A stretch of 29,201 bases of DNA from JAJYVT01 sp036796435 (GTDB lineage: Bacteria; Actinomycetota; Acidimicrobiia; Acidimicrobiales; RAAP-2). The notes below the pieces were generated by a model. That model saw only the letters and a program-made list of their open reading frames with translations, was not told the origin of the DNA and did not search any database. The DNA is taken from NCBI GenBank assembly GCA_036796435.1, contig DAIRCY010000027.1, positions 1 through 29,201 of the forward strand, read 5' to 3'. Each line of letters begins with the position of its first letter. Position 1 is the first letter of the stretch. The position numbers and the translations under genes are program-made. Positions 17,683 through 25,422 of the stretch are shown piece after piece.

Positions 17683-18596
17683 CCTCGGCCCCCGCGCGGA
17701 CGAAGCGGCGCACGACGCGGGTGGTGCGCGAAGCCACCCTCGGCTACCTCCTCGTCCTGCCGGCTCTCGCGATCTTCGGCGTCTTCGTCTTCTATCCCTT
17801 CTTCGACAACTTCCGGCTCGCGCTCNNNNNNNNNNCGCCGCCGTATCCGGGGCTCCCCAGCCGCTACGTCGGCTTGCACCAGGTCGGCCAGGTGCTCACG
17901 TCGTCGGGCTTCCTCCAGAGCCTCGGCTCGACGGTCCTGTTCGTCGTGATGGTGGTGCCCGCCGGCCTCCTCGGCGGTCTCCTGCTCGCCGTCGTCGCGC
18001 ACCGGCGGCTGCGCGGGATGGCGGTGTACCGGGTGATCTTCTCGTCGACCGTCGTCTCGTCGGTGGCCGTCTCCGCGCTGGTCTTCGGGACGCTCATGGA
18101 CCCGGTGGTCGGGCTGCTCCCGTTCCTCGGGCTGCGCCCGACCCCGCCGATCCTCCAGAACACGACCTGGGCCCTCCCCGCCATCGCGGTGATGGCCGTC
18201 TGGCAGTTCCTCGGCCTCTCGTTCATCGTCATGTCGGCCGGCCTGTCGGCCGTCCCCGAAGAGGTCCTGGAAGCCGCGCGGGTCGACGGAGCGAGCGAGC
18301 GGACGGTGTTCTGGCGGGTGACCGTGCCCCTCCTGTCCCCCACCATCTTCTTCGGCCTCGTCGTCGCGACGATCTACGCCTTCCAGACCTTCGGACAGGT
18401 GGACATCCTCATCGGCTACTCGAGTGCGGCCTTCGAGCACGTGAACCTGCTCGTCTACAACATCTTGAACACCATCGAGGTGGCGAAGACACCAGGCCAG
18501 GCGGCGGTGCTCTCGATCGTCCTGTTCCTGCTCACCCTCGGGGTGACGCTCCTCCAGCTCCGCTTCATCGAGCGACGGGTCCACTATGCGAGCTGA
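17679..18596 (+). CDS. ABC sugar importer permease 1 (MalF/UgpA family)
   Basis: A roughly 305-residue inner-membrane permease with six hydrophobic segments. The EAA loop that contacts the ATPase is EEVLEAARVDGASERTVFWRVTVPLLSPT near residue 210. The start is GTG 17679, overlapping the ATPase stop. A 10-N gap at 17826-17835 follows the FYPFFDNFRLAL segment, just after the first helix; the frame happens to be kept across it, but the few missing residues are unknown. The sequence most resembles UgpA-like permeases of the CUT1 class (sugars, oligosaccharides, glycerol-3-phosphate). It overlaps permease 2 by 11 bp. Confidence 0.92.
   Translation: MTSAPARTKRRTTRVVREATLGYLLVLPALAIFGVFVFYPFFDNFRLALXXXXPPYPGLPSRYVGLHQVGQVLTSSGFLQSLGSTVLFVVMVVPAGLLGGLLLAVVAHRRLRGMAVYRVIFSSTVVSSVAVSALVFGTLMDPVVGLLPFLGLRPTPPILQNTTWALPAIAVMAVWQFLGLSFIVMSAGLSAVPEEVLEAARVDGASERTVFWRVTVPLLSPTIFFGLVVATIYAFQTFGQVDILIGYSSAAFEHVNLLVYNILNTIEVAKTPGQAAVLSIVLFLLTLGVTLLQLRFIERRVHYAS
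17826..17835. other. Assembly gap (10 N) in permease 1
   Basis: Ten N bases in the first periplasmic loop. The reading frame is the same on both sides with this length. Confidence 0.95.
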
Positions 18597-19554
18597 GCGC
18601 GATCTCGAATCCCAGCGAAGGCGCCGCTGGCGCCCCGTCGCGCGTTACGCGCTCCTCACCCTCGGCGCCGTCGTCGTCCTCGCCCCTCTCTACCTGACGG
18701 TCGTGAATTCGCTCCTTCCGCCGAGCGCGCTCGCCGAGCGGCCCCCGCCCCTCTTCCCGCTGCATCCCGTCTGGCACGACTACGCGGTGGCGTGGCACCA
18801 GGGGGACCTCGCCGTGTACCTGCGGAACTCGGCCATCCAGACCGGCCTCATCGTGTGCGGGCAGCTCGTCACGTCGGTGCTCGCCGCCTACGCGTTCGCG
18901 TTCGTGCGGTTCCCGTTTCGCCGCACCCTGTTCGTCGTCTTCCTCGCGACGCTCATGATCCCCTTCGAGGTCACCCTGGTCACCAACACCCAGACGATCT
19001 CGGCGCTCGGTTGGTACAACACGTTCCAGGGTCTGGCGGTGCCGTTCCTGGCGACCGGGTTCGGGACGTTCCTCCTCCGCCAGGCCTTCCTCCAGATCCC
19101 ACGCGACCTGCGGGAAGCCGCGACGCTCGACGGCTACGGGCACCTCCGCTTCATGGCCCGCGTCGCCGTGCCGCTCGCGCGCCCGTCCCTCGCCGCCCTC
19201 GGCGTCTTCTCCTTCCTCGCTGCGTGGAACCAGTACCTGTGGCCGCTCGTGGTGACCGGCAGCGGCAACAACGTCCGCACGGTCCAGATCGGCCTGAAGC
19301 AGCTCGCGGCCACCCAGATCCAGGACATCCCAGTGACGCTGGCGGGCACGGTGGTGCTGCAGGTTCGGCTGCCGGCACCGGGCGCCTACGTNNNNNNNNN
19401 NCAGATCGGCCTCAAGCTGCTGGCCGGCACCCAGGTCAGCCACGCCGACGTGGCGCTCGCCGGTACCGTGCTCGCCGTCCTGCCGCTCCTCGTCCTTCTC
19501 GTCGTCTTCCAAAAACAGCTCGTCCGCAGCCTCACGGGCGGCGCGGTCAAGTGA
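18586..19554 (+). CDS. ABC sugar importer permease 2 (MalG/UgpE family), with gap and duplicated C-terminal segment
   Basis: An inner-membrane permease of MalG/UgpE type, 322 residues as written, about 35-40 longer than usual. The EAA loop is DLREAATLDGYGHLRFMARVAVPLARP, and FSFLAAWNQYLWPLVVT is the family segment before the last helix. Just after it, QIGLKQLAATQI...VTLAGTVV is followed by a 10-N gap and then again by QIGLKLLAGTQV...VALAGTVL. Fifteen of 23 residues match between the copies, so the same protein segment is present twice. Only the second copy leads into a proper last helix (VLPLLVLLVVFQKQLVRSL). The extra length is therefore probably a scaffold artefact. The ATG at 18586 overlaps permease 1. 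Confidence 0.88.
   Translation: MRAERDLESQRRRRWRPVARYALLTLGAVVVLAPLYLTVVNSLLPPSALAERPPPLFPLHPVWHDYAVAWHQGDLAVYLRNSAIQTGLIVCGQLVTSVLAAYAFAFVRFPFRRTLFVVFLATLMIPFEVTLVTNTQTISALGWYNTFQGLAVPFLATGFGTFLLRQAFLQIPRDLREAATLDGYGHLRFMARVAVPLARPSLAALGVFSFLAAWNQYLWPLVVTGSGNNVRTVQIGLKQLAATQIQDIPVTLAGTVVLQVRLPAPGAYXXXXQIGLKLLAGTQVSHADVALAGTVLAVLPLLVLLVVFQKQLVRSLTGGAVK
19392..19401. other. Assembly gap (10 N) in permease 2
   Basis: Ten N bases between two similar copies of the same coding segment (19285 onward and 19402 onward), which points to a join of two contigs whose ends should overlap. Confidence 0.95.
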
Positions 19555-21014
19555 GCGCGGCGATGCCCCCCAGGTGGCAGGCTGGCCCCGTGCCGCCGAT
19601 CCGTGCCGCTGGAAAGGTCCGCAGCGCGCTCGCCGCGTCGGGAGCGCTCCTTGCCCTCGCGGGGACGACCGCCCTCTCGACGGACATCGCCGCCACGACG
19701 GCCTCGGCTTCGCCGGCGGCCTCGAGCGGGGCGGCGTGCCGCCCGTCGTTGCTCGGCTCGCACAAGGGGAAGGTCGAACTCAGCTTCTGGGAGTCGATGG
19801 TGACAGCCAACGGCAAGACGCTTCAGGCGCTCACGTCCGCGTTCAACGCCTCCCAGCACAAGGTGCACGTCACGCTCGTCCAGCAGCGCGGCTACACAAC
19901 AACGTGGATCAAATACCAGGCCGGCCTCAGCAACGGCCAGCTTCCCTCCGTCGTGCAGCTGACACAGACGAACCTCCAGGGCGTCTACGACTCCCGCTCG
20001 GTCACCCCCGTCCAGTCCTGCATGAAGTCCGCCCACTACAAGACCTCCGACTTCATCCCGCGCGTCCTTTCCGCGTACAAGCTGGGCGGCAAGCAGATCG
20101 GCATGCCCTTCGCGGTCTCGGGCCCGGTACTCATCTACAACCAGCTCGCCTTCGCCAAGGCCGGAATCACCTCGCCGCCCGCGACACTCTCTGCGTTCGT
20201 CGCCGATGCCGCGATCCTGAAGGCCCACGGGAGCGGGGTCGGATTGAAGCTCGACCCGTGGCACCTCGAGACCTGGCTCGCGTCGGCGAACACGCTCTTC
20301 GTCAACAACGGCAACGGGCGGAAACGGCGAGCCACGAAGGCGGTCTTCGACACCCCGGTCGCGAAGAAGATCTGGACGGAGCTCGACGCCATGGTGAAGT
20401 CGGGTGAGGCGACGACGAACCTCGCGACCGGGTCCGCCGAGTACGACAACCTCCTCGGCATCGGGTCGGGGAAGTACGCGATGACCATCGACACGACGGC
20501 CGTGCTCGGGACGGTCGAGGCGGTGCTCGCGACCGGCAAGTACCCGAACGTGAAGCTCGGGGTCGCGCCCTTCCCCGTCTACAGCACGAAGACCCGCGGC
20601 GGCATCGAGGTGGGCGGCTCGGCGCTGTACATCTCGAACCGCCAGTCCCCGGTCGACCGGGCGGCCGCCTGGGACTACATCGCCTACCTCGACTCGACCT
20701 CGAGCCAGGCCGCCTGGGCCAAGGGGACCGGCTACATCCCCATCCGCAAGTCCTCGGCGCACACGGCGACCGTCAAGGCGCTGTGGAGCGCCGAGCCGGG
20801 GTACAAGGTGGCGTACGAGCAGCTCGTCAAGGGGGCGAACACCCCCGCCACCGCCGGCGCGGTCCTCGGGCCCTACACACAGGTCCGGACGGCCGAGCTG
20901 GGCGCCGAGGAGTCCATGTTCCAAAGCGGCGTCGCCCCCGCCAAGGCGCTCTCGAATGCCACGAGCCAGATCGACCAGATCATCGCCCGGTACAACCAGC
21001 GGGTCGGGTCCTGA
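19551..21014 (+). CDS. ABC importer family-1 solute-binding protein (UgpB/MalE-like)
   Basis: A 487-residue extracellular binding protein of SBP family 1. A Sec-type signal (basic start, then RSALAASGALLALAGTTALS) precedes the mature domain, which begins near VELSFWESMVTANGKTLQALTSAFNAS. Family features include IGMPFAVSGPVLIYNQLAFAKAGI, IGSGKYAMTIDTTAVL and GGSALYISNRQSPVDRAAAWDYIAYL. There is no lipobox cysteine at the end of the hydrophobic stretch, which is unusual for a Gram-positive binding protein; the only nearby Cys follows SSGAA and is too far downstream. The GTG at 19551 overlaps the permease stop (GTGA). GTG 19590, right before the signal peptide, is also possible. The substrate is probably a sugar or glycerophosphodiester, not resolvable from sequence alone. 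Confidence 0.9.
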   Translation: MSAAMPPRWQAGPVPPIRAAGKVRSALAASGALLALAGTTALSTDIAATTASASPAASSGAACRPSLLGSHKGKVELSFWESMVTANGKTLQALTSAFNASQHKVHVTLVQQRGYTTTWIKYQAGLSNGQLPSVVQLTQTNLQGVYDSRSVTPVQSCMKSAHYKTSDFIPRVLSAYKLGGKQIGMPFAVSGPVLIYNQLAFAKAGITSPPATLSAFVADAAILKAHGSGVGLKLDPWHLETWLASANTLFVNNGNGRKRRATKAVFDTPVAKKIWTELDAMVKSGEATTNLATGSAEYDNLLGIGSGKYAMTIDTTAVLGTVEAVLATGKYPNVKLGVAPFPVYSTKTRGGIEVGGSALYISNRQSPVDRAAAWDYIAYLDSTSSQAAWAKGTGYIPIRKSSAHTATVKALWSAEPGYKVAYEQLVKGANTPATAGAVLGPYTQVRTAELGAEESMFQSGVAPAKALSNATSQIDQIIARYNQRVGS

Positions 21015-21066
21015 GTCGCAGGGCGCGTCCGGGGAAACGAGCACAGACCACGGGACGGGAGAGCGC

Positions 21067-22032
21067 GTGAGCCGCGTCGTCGCGCTCGGAGGCGGTCACG
21101 GGACCGCGGTGACGCTGCGCGCCGCACGCCGCTACGCGGACGAGGTGACGGCGGTCGTCTCGGTGGCCGACGACGGCGGATCGACCGGACGGCTGCGCGA
21201 GCAGCTCGACGTCGTCGCACTGGGCGACCTGCGCAAGTGCCTCGTCGCCCTCGCCGCCGAAGGCTCGGTGCTCGCGACGGCCTTCGAGCACCGTTTCGCA
21301 GAGGGCGACCTCGCCGGCCACGCCCTCGGCAACGTGGTGCTCGCCGGCATGGTCGAAGCGGCCGGCGGCCTCGTCGCGGGGATAGACGAGACGGCCGCCC
21401 TGCTCGGCGCCGTCGGGCGGGTCCTGCCCGCAACGGTCGAGCGGGTGGTGCTCAAGGCCGTGGGCGGGGCGGGCGAGGTGAACGGCCAGGTGGCGGTGTC
21501 GAACGCCGGACGGATCGAACGCGTCTCCCTCGTCCCCGACGGCTGCACGCCTCCGGCCGAGGCGCTCGTGGCGATCGAGGAGGCCGACCAGATCGTGATC
21601 GGTCCCGGCTCGCTGTACACGAGCATCCTCGCCGCCGCTGCGGTGGAGGGGATCGCCCGCGCGGTCTCCGCCTCGGCGGCCCAGCGCGTCTACGTGTGCA
21701 ATCTTCGGCCCCAGGACCCCGAGACGACGGGCTACCGGGTCGCCGACCACCTCGCCGCCCTCCGTCGCCACGGGGTCGACGTCGACGTCGTCCTGTTCGA
21801 CCCCTCCTCGGGGATGGAGGTCGGGGACGTCGGGATCCCGGCCGCGGCGCGGCCGCTCGCGGGCCCGAACGGCCTCGTCCACGACCCAGTCAGACTGGCG
21901 GCGGCCCTGTCGGATCTGCTGGCATCGGGCACGTCGGGATCGGGCCCTTCCCACGCGCGGAAGGGGGGCGAGTTGGGCGTAGAACGGGAGGACAAGGCCA
22001 CCCGACGAGGGACGAGGAGCGTGGCGGAATGA
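21067..22032 (+). CDS. yvcK: YvcK/CofD-like gluconeogenesis factor
   Basis: A 321-residue protein of the YvcK (CofD-like, UPF0052) family. It opens with VVALGGGHGTAVTLRAARRY and continues with VVSVADDGGSTGRLREQL and GDLRKCLVALA, the UDP-sugar-binding signature; IVIGPGSLYTSILA comes later. In Bacillus and mycobacteria YvcK/CuvA binds UDP-GlcNAc-type sugars and links carbon status to cell-wall growth. GTG 21067 is the start nearest the core. The stop overlaps the gap start (ATGA), so the two are translationally coupled. The usual flanking rapZ (upstream) and whiA (downstream) are missing. The last 35 residues are polar and poorly conserved-looking. Confidence 0.93.
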   Translation: MSRVVALGGGHGTAVTLRAARRYADEVTAVVSVADDGGSTGRLREQLDVVALGDLRKCLVALAAEGSVLATAFEHRFAEGDLAGHALGNVVLAGMVEAAGGLVAGIDETAALLGAVGRVLPATVERVVLKAVGGAGEVNGQVAVSNAGRIERVSLVPDGCTPPAEALVAIEEADQIVIGPGSLYTSILAAAAVEGIARAVSASAAQRVYVCNLRPQDPETTGYRVADHLAALRRHGVDVDVVLFDPSSGMEVGDVGIPAAARPLAGPNGLVHDPVRLAAALSDLLASGTSGSGPSHARKGGELGVEREDKATRRGTRSVAE

Positions 22033-23063
22033 CGGTACGGGTCGGGATCAACGGGTTCGGGCGGATCGGGCGGCAATTCGTGCGGGCGGTGGTGGACCGC
22101 TCGGTGGACGTGGAGGTCGTCGCGCTGAACGACCTCACCTCGCCCGAGACCAACGCCCATCTGCTCCGCTACGACTCGACCCAGGGCCGTTTCGACGCAC
22201 GCGTCGCGGTCGAAGGTGACGAGCTCGTCGTGAGCGACCGCCGGATCAAGGTGCTCGCGGAGCGCGATCCCGCAGACCTGCCGTGGAAGGAGCTCGGCGT
22301 CGACGTGGTGCTCGAGTCGACGGGGCGCTTCACCTCACGGGACACCGCCGCGGTCCACCTCGAAGCGGGTGCGTCGCGCGTGGTCATCTCGGCCCCGTCC
22401 TCCGATGCCGACGCGACCTTCGTGGTGGGCGTGAACGACGCCGAATTCGACCCCTCACGCCACTTCGTCATCTCGAACGCGTCGTGCACCACGAACTGCT
22501 TCGTCCCGATGGTGAAGGTCATCGACGACGCGTTCGGCATCGTGACCGGGCTCATGACGACGGTGCACGCCTACACGAACGACCAGAACCTCCTCGACCT
22601 CGCCCACAAGGACCTGCGTCGCGCGCGCGCGGCGGCCGTCAACATCGTGCCAGCCTCCACCGGGGCAGCGCGCTCGACCGGGGCGGTCCTCGAAGCCATG
22701 AGGGGTAAGCTCGACGGCCAGGCGCTGCGCGTCCCGGTGCCGGTCGGCTCGATCACCGACTTCACCGCCGTCGTTGGCGCGTCGGTGACCGCCGCGCAGG
22801 TGAACGCCGCCTTCGCGCGAGCGGCATCCTCTCCCCCGCTCGAGGGCATCCTCGTCTACAGCGAAGAGCCCATCGTCTCCTCCGACATCGTGGGCAGCCC
22901 CGCGTCGTGCACCTTCGACGCGCCGCTCACCATGGTCCAGCCCTTCGACGAGCGGACGCTCGTGAAGGTGCAGGGCTGGTACGACAACGAGTGGGGGTAC
23001 TCGAACCGCCTCGTCGACCTCGTCACCATCGTGGGCGCGCCGGAGGCCTCGAGCTCGAAGTGA
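22029..23063 (+). CDS. gap: Glyceraldehyde-3-phosphate dehydrogenase, type I
   Basis: A 344-residue GAPDH catalysing the phosphorylating oxidation of glyceraldehyde-3-phosphate. The Rossmann motif is VGINGFGRIGR at 5-15. Asp35 (ALNDLT) suggests NAD rather than NADP. The catalytic Cys153 is in SNASCTTNC, the paired His follows in MTTVHAYTNDQ, and the C-terminus has WYDNEWGYSNRLVDL. Length is typical. The ATG at 22029 overlaps the yvcK stop (ATGA) and is preceded by GAGGAGCG. The pgk start overlaps its stop (GTGA), giving a coupled yvcK-gap-pgk set. Confidence 0.97.
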   Translation: MTVRVGINGFGRIGRQFVRAVVDRSVDVEVVALNDLTSPETNAHLLRYDSTQGRFDARVAVEGDELVVSDRRIKVLAERDPADLPWKELGVDVVLESTGRFTSRDTAAVHLEAGASRVVISAPSSDADATFVVGVNDAEFDPSRHFVISNASCTTNCFVPMVKVIDDAFGIVTGLMTTVHAYTNDQNLLDLAHKDLRRARAAAVNIVPASTGAARSTGAVLEAMRGKLDGQALRVPVPVGSITDFTAVVGASVTAAQVNAAFARAASSPPLEGILVYSEEPIVSSDIVGSPASCTFDAPLTMVQPFDERTLVKVQGWYDNEWGYSNRLVDLVTIVGAPEASSSK

Positions 23064-24262
23064 CCGCCGCTGCCGCCACCTCCCCGTCCTCGGGGCTCCC
23101 CCTCTTGGAGGACCTCCCCGACGTACGGGGCCGGCGCGTCCTCGTACGCGTCGACTTCAACGTGCCGATGGAAGAGGACCCGGCCGCCCCGGGCGGCCGC
23201 CGCGTCGCCGACGACTTTCGCATCCGGACCGCCCTCCCGACGCTCGAGTGGCTGCTCATGAACGGCGCGAAGGTCACGGCGTGCAGCCATCTCGGCCGGC
23301 CGAAGGGGGCGCCGGACCCTCGCTACGACATGACGCCGGTGCGGGCGTGCCTGGCATCGCTCGCGCCGGGCGTGACGCTCCTCGAGAACCTGCGCTTCTC
23401 GCCGGGCGAGACCGCCGACGATGCTGCCTTCGTCGACGAGCTCGTCGACGGGCAGGACGCCTTCGTGAACGAGGCGTTCGGCGCGTCGCATCGCGCGCAC
23501 GCGTCCATCGTCGGGCCACCTGCCCGCCTCCCGAGTGCTGCAGGCCGGCAGCTCGCTCGCGAAGTCGAGGTGCTGGGCGGCCTCCTCGGCTCCCCGGCGC
23601 GGCCCTTCGTCGCCGTCGTCGGCGGTGCCAAGGTCGCCGACAAGCTCGGGGTGCTCGACGCGCTCTCGAAGAGGGTGGACGTCCTCTGCGTCGGCGGGGC
23701 GATGGCCTTCACCTTCCTCCTCGCGACCGGCCACCGCGTGGGCGCCTCGCTCGTCGAGCCCGACGACGTGGAGGCGTGCGCCAAGCTGCTCGCGTCGGGA
23801 GTCGAGATCGTGCTCCCCGTCGACATCGTGGCGCTCGAGAGCGGCGAGCCCTTCGGCGCCGGCCCGCAGATGACCCGCTCGAGCGGCTCGGCCGAGGTCC
23901 GCGTCGTCGGACAGGACGTCCCAGACGGCTGGTGCGGTCTCGACATCGGGCCGAAGACCGCTGCCGCCTTCGGTGACGTGGTCGCAGGGGCCGCCACGGT
24001 CTTTTGGAACGGCCCGCTCGGGGTGAGCGAGGACGAGCGGTTCGCTTCGGGGACGCGCAAGGTCGCAGAAGCCGTCGCTGCCTCTCCCGCGTTCAGCGTC
24101 GTGGGCGGCGGCGACAGCGTGAGCGCGCTCGACCACCTCGGGCTCGCGGAGCGGGTGGACTTCCTCTCGACCGGCGGGGGCGCATCCCTCGAGCTGCTCG
24201 AGAAGGGCGACCTGCCGGGCCTTTCCGCGCTGCGTGCCGCGTCGAACGCACCGCGCGCCTAG
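23060..24262 (+). CDS. pgk: Phosphoglycerate kinase
   Basis: A 400-residue phosphoglycerate kinase, which transfers phosphate from 1,3-bisphosphoglycerate to ADP. The signature RVLVRVDFNVPM is at about 26-37. SHLGRPKG, ENLRFSPGE and DAFVNEAFGASHRAHAS are the substrate-side motifs. VAVVGGAKVADKLGVL and FSVVGGGDSVSAL are the nucleotide side. Length matches the family. The start is GTG 23060, overlapping the gap stop by 4 bp. A 12-residue Ala/Ser extension precedes the usual beginning, so a slightly later start is possible but no better codon is seen. tpiA begins 5 bp after the stop. Confidence 0.97.
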   Translation: MTAAAATSPSSGLPLLEDLPDVRGRRVLVRVDFNVPMEEDPAAPGGRRVADDFRIRTALPTLEWLLMNGAKVTACSHLGRPKGAPDPRYDMTPVRACLASLAPGVTLLENLRFSPGETADDAAFVDELVDGQDAFVNEAFGASHRAHASIVGPPARLPSAAGRQLAREVEVLGGLLGSPARPFVAVVGGAKVADKLGVLDALSKRVDVLCVGGAMAFTFLLATGHRVGASLVEPDDVEACAKLLASGVEIVLPVDIVALESGEPFGAGPQMTRSSGSAEVRVVGQDVPDGWCGLDIGPKTAAAFGDVVAGAATVFWNGPLGVSEDERFASGTRKVAEAVAASPAFSVVGGGDSVSALDHLGLAERVDFLSTGGGASLELLEKGDLPGLSALRAASNAPRA

Positions 24263-24267
24263 AGGCG

Positions 24268-25092
24268 ATGAGCGCCTCCTCGTCGACCGGCGACGCGACG
24301 CGCCGCCGCCCGCTCGTGAGCGGCAATTGGAAGATGCACCACGACCACATCGAGGCGCTGCACACCGTGCGCGACCTCGGTCTCCGGGTGAAGCCCGAAG
24401 ACGTGGCGCAGGTGGACGTGTCGCTCCATCCACCTTTCACGGACCTGCGGACCGTCCAGACCCTCGTCGAGAAGGAGGGGATCCCCGTCGCGCTCGGGGC
24501 CCAGCACTGCAACGACCACGACCGAGGCGCCTACACCGGCGAGGTGAGCCCGCAGATGCTCGCGCGCCTCGGCGTCCGCTACGTGCTCGTGGGCCACTCC
24601 GAACGTCGCCAGCACTTCGCCATGACCGACGAGGTCGTCGCCTCGACCCTGCGGGCGGTGCTGCGCAACGAGATGACGCCGATCCTGTGCGTCGGCGAGA
24701 CCGACGAGGAGCGCGCGGAGGGCAGGACCGAGGCGCGGCTCGCCGCGCAGCTCGACGTCGCGCTGCGGGGGCTCGAGGGCGCGCAGGTAGCGGGCATGGT
24801 CGTCGCCTACGAGCCGATCTGGGCGATCGGCACCAACAACCCGGCGACCGCCGTCGACGCCGAGGACGCATGCCTCTTCGTCCGCCAGAGGGTCGCCGGG
24901 CTCGCCGGCCCCGAGGCGGCGTCGGCGCTCCGGGTCCAGTACGGGGGGTCGGTGAACCCGGAGAACGCGGCGGAGCTGATGGCCGAGCCCGACGTGGACG
25001 GCCTCCTCGTGGGCGGCGCCAGCCTGGACGCCGCCGGCTTCCTCGAGATCGTCCGGGCGAGCCGGCCGCTCCAAGGCCGCCGCAGGGGGTGA
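24268..25092 (+). CDS. tpiA: Triosephosphate isomerase
   Basis: A 274-residue TIM-barrel enzyme interconverting dihydroxyacetone phosphate and glyceraldehyde-3-phosphate. The active-site residues are all visible: Asn20 and Lys22 in SGNWKMH, the electrophilic His in VLVGHSERRQ, and the catalytic Glu in VVAYEPIWAIGT. Phosphate-binding loops appear as QYGGSVNPEN and DGLLVGGASLD. The N-terminus has about 14 extra residues before the conserved RPLVSGNWKM. The ATG at 24268 lies 5 bp after pgk, with AGAGG overlapping the pgk stop as ribosome-binding site. The C-terminus ends in a short basic run. Confidence 0.97.
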   Translation: MSASSSTGDATRRRPLVSGNWKMHHDHIEALHTVRDLGLRVKPEDVAQVDVSLHPPFTDLRTVQTLVEKEGIPVALGAQHCNDHDRGAYTGEVSPQMLARLGVRYVLVGHSERRQHFAMTDEVVASTLRAVLRNEMTPILCVGETDEERAEGRTEARLAAQLDVALRGLEGAQVAGMVVAYEPIWAIGTNNPATAVDAEDACLFVRQRVAGLAGPEAASALRVQYGGSVNPENAAELMAEPDVDGLLVGGASLDAAGFLEIVRASRPLQGRRRG

Positions 25093-25177
25093 CGACGCCG
25101 GACTTCGTAGGAGGCCTGCTACCGTCTTCGGCGTCCCGCGGCCGCCGTCACGCGGCCGGGCGGGACCGCATGTCGTG

Positions 25178-25183
25178 AAGGAG
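25178..25183 (+). promoter_or_regulatory. Ribosome-binding site of secG
   Basis: AAGGAG lies 8 bases before the secG GTG and decides that start. The 99-bp spacer after tpiA is the longest break in the yvcK-secG series, so secG may have its own promoter; a TACCGT hexamer near 25121 could be a -10 element but is unsupported. Confidence 0.55.
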
Positions 25184-25191
25184 CTGAACCC

Positions 25192-25422
25192 GTGCTGACC
25201 TGGGTGTACATCATCGTCGAGGTGCTTTCGGCGATCGGGCTCGTCTTCCTCATCCTCATGCACAGCGGCAAGGGCGGCGGCCTGTCCGACATGTTCGGCG
25301 GCAGCGTCGGCGCGGCGGCCTCCGGCTCCACCGTCGTCGAGCGGAACCTCGACCGGATCACGGTGACGGTGGCGGTCATCTTCGCCCTCACGACGCTCAC
25401 GCTCGACCTCCGGCTGCAGTGA
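25192..25422 (+). CDS. secG: Preprotein translocase subunit SecG
   Basis: A 76-residue SecG, the small auxiliary subunit of the SecYEG channel. It has the expected two hydrophobic segments, about residues 2-21 (WVYIIVEVLSAIGLVFLILM) and 56-72 (TVTVAVIFALTTLTLDL). They are joined by a loop containing the diagnostic HSGKGGGLSDMFGG. The start is GTG at 25192. The position after tpiA is conserved in Actinobacteria. The stop overlaps the next gene (GTGA at 25419), an unusual coupling to a solute-binding protein. Confidence 0.95.
   Translation: MLTWVYIIVEVLSAIGLVFLILMHSGKGGGLSDMFGGSVGAAASGSTVVERNLDRITVTVAVIFALTTLTLDLRLQ

Noticed and set aside
22900..23063. Upstream extension of pgk to 22907
   Set aside because: That part is the gap gene read in another frame; GTG 23060 overlapping the gap stop fits the family length.
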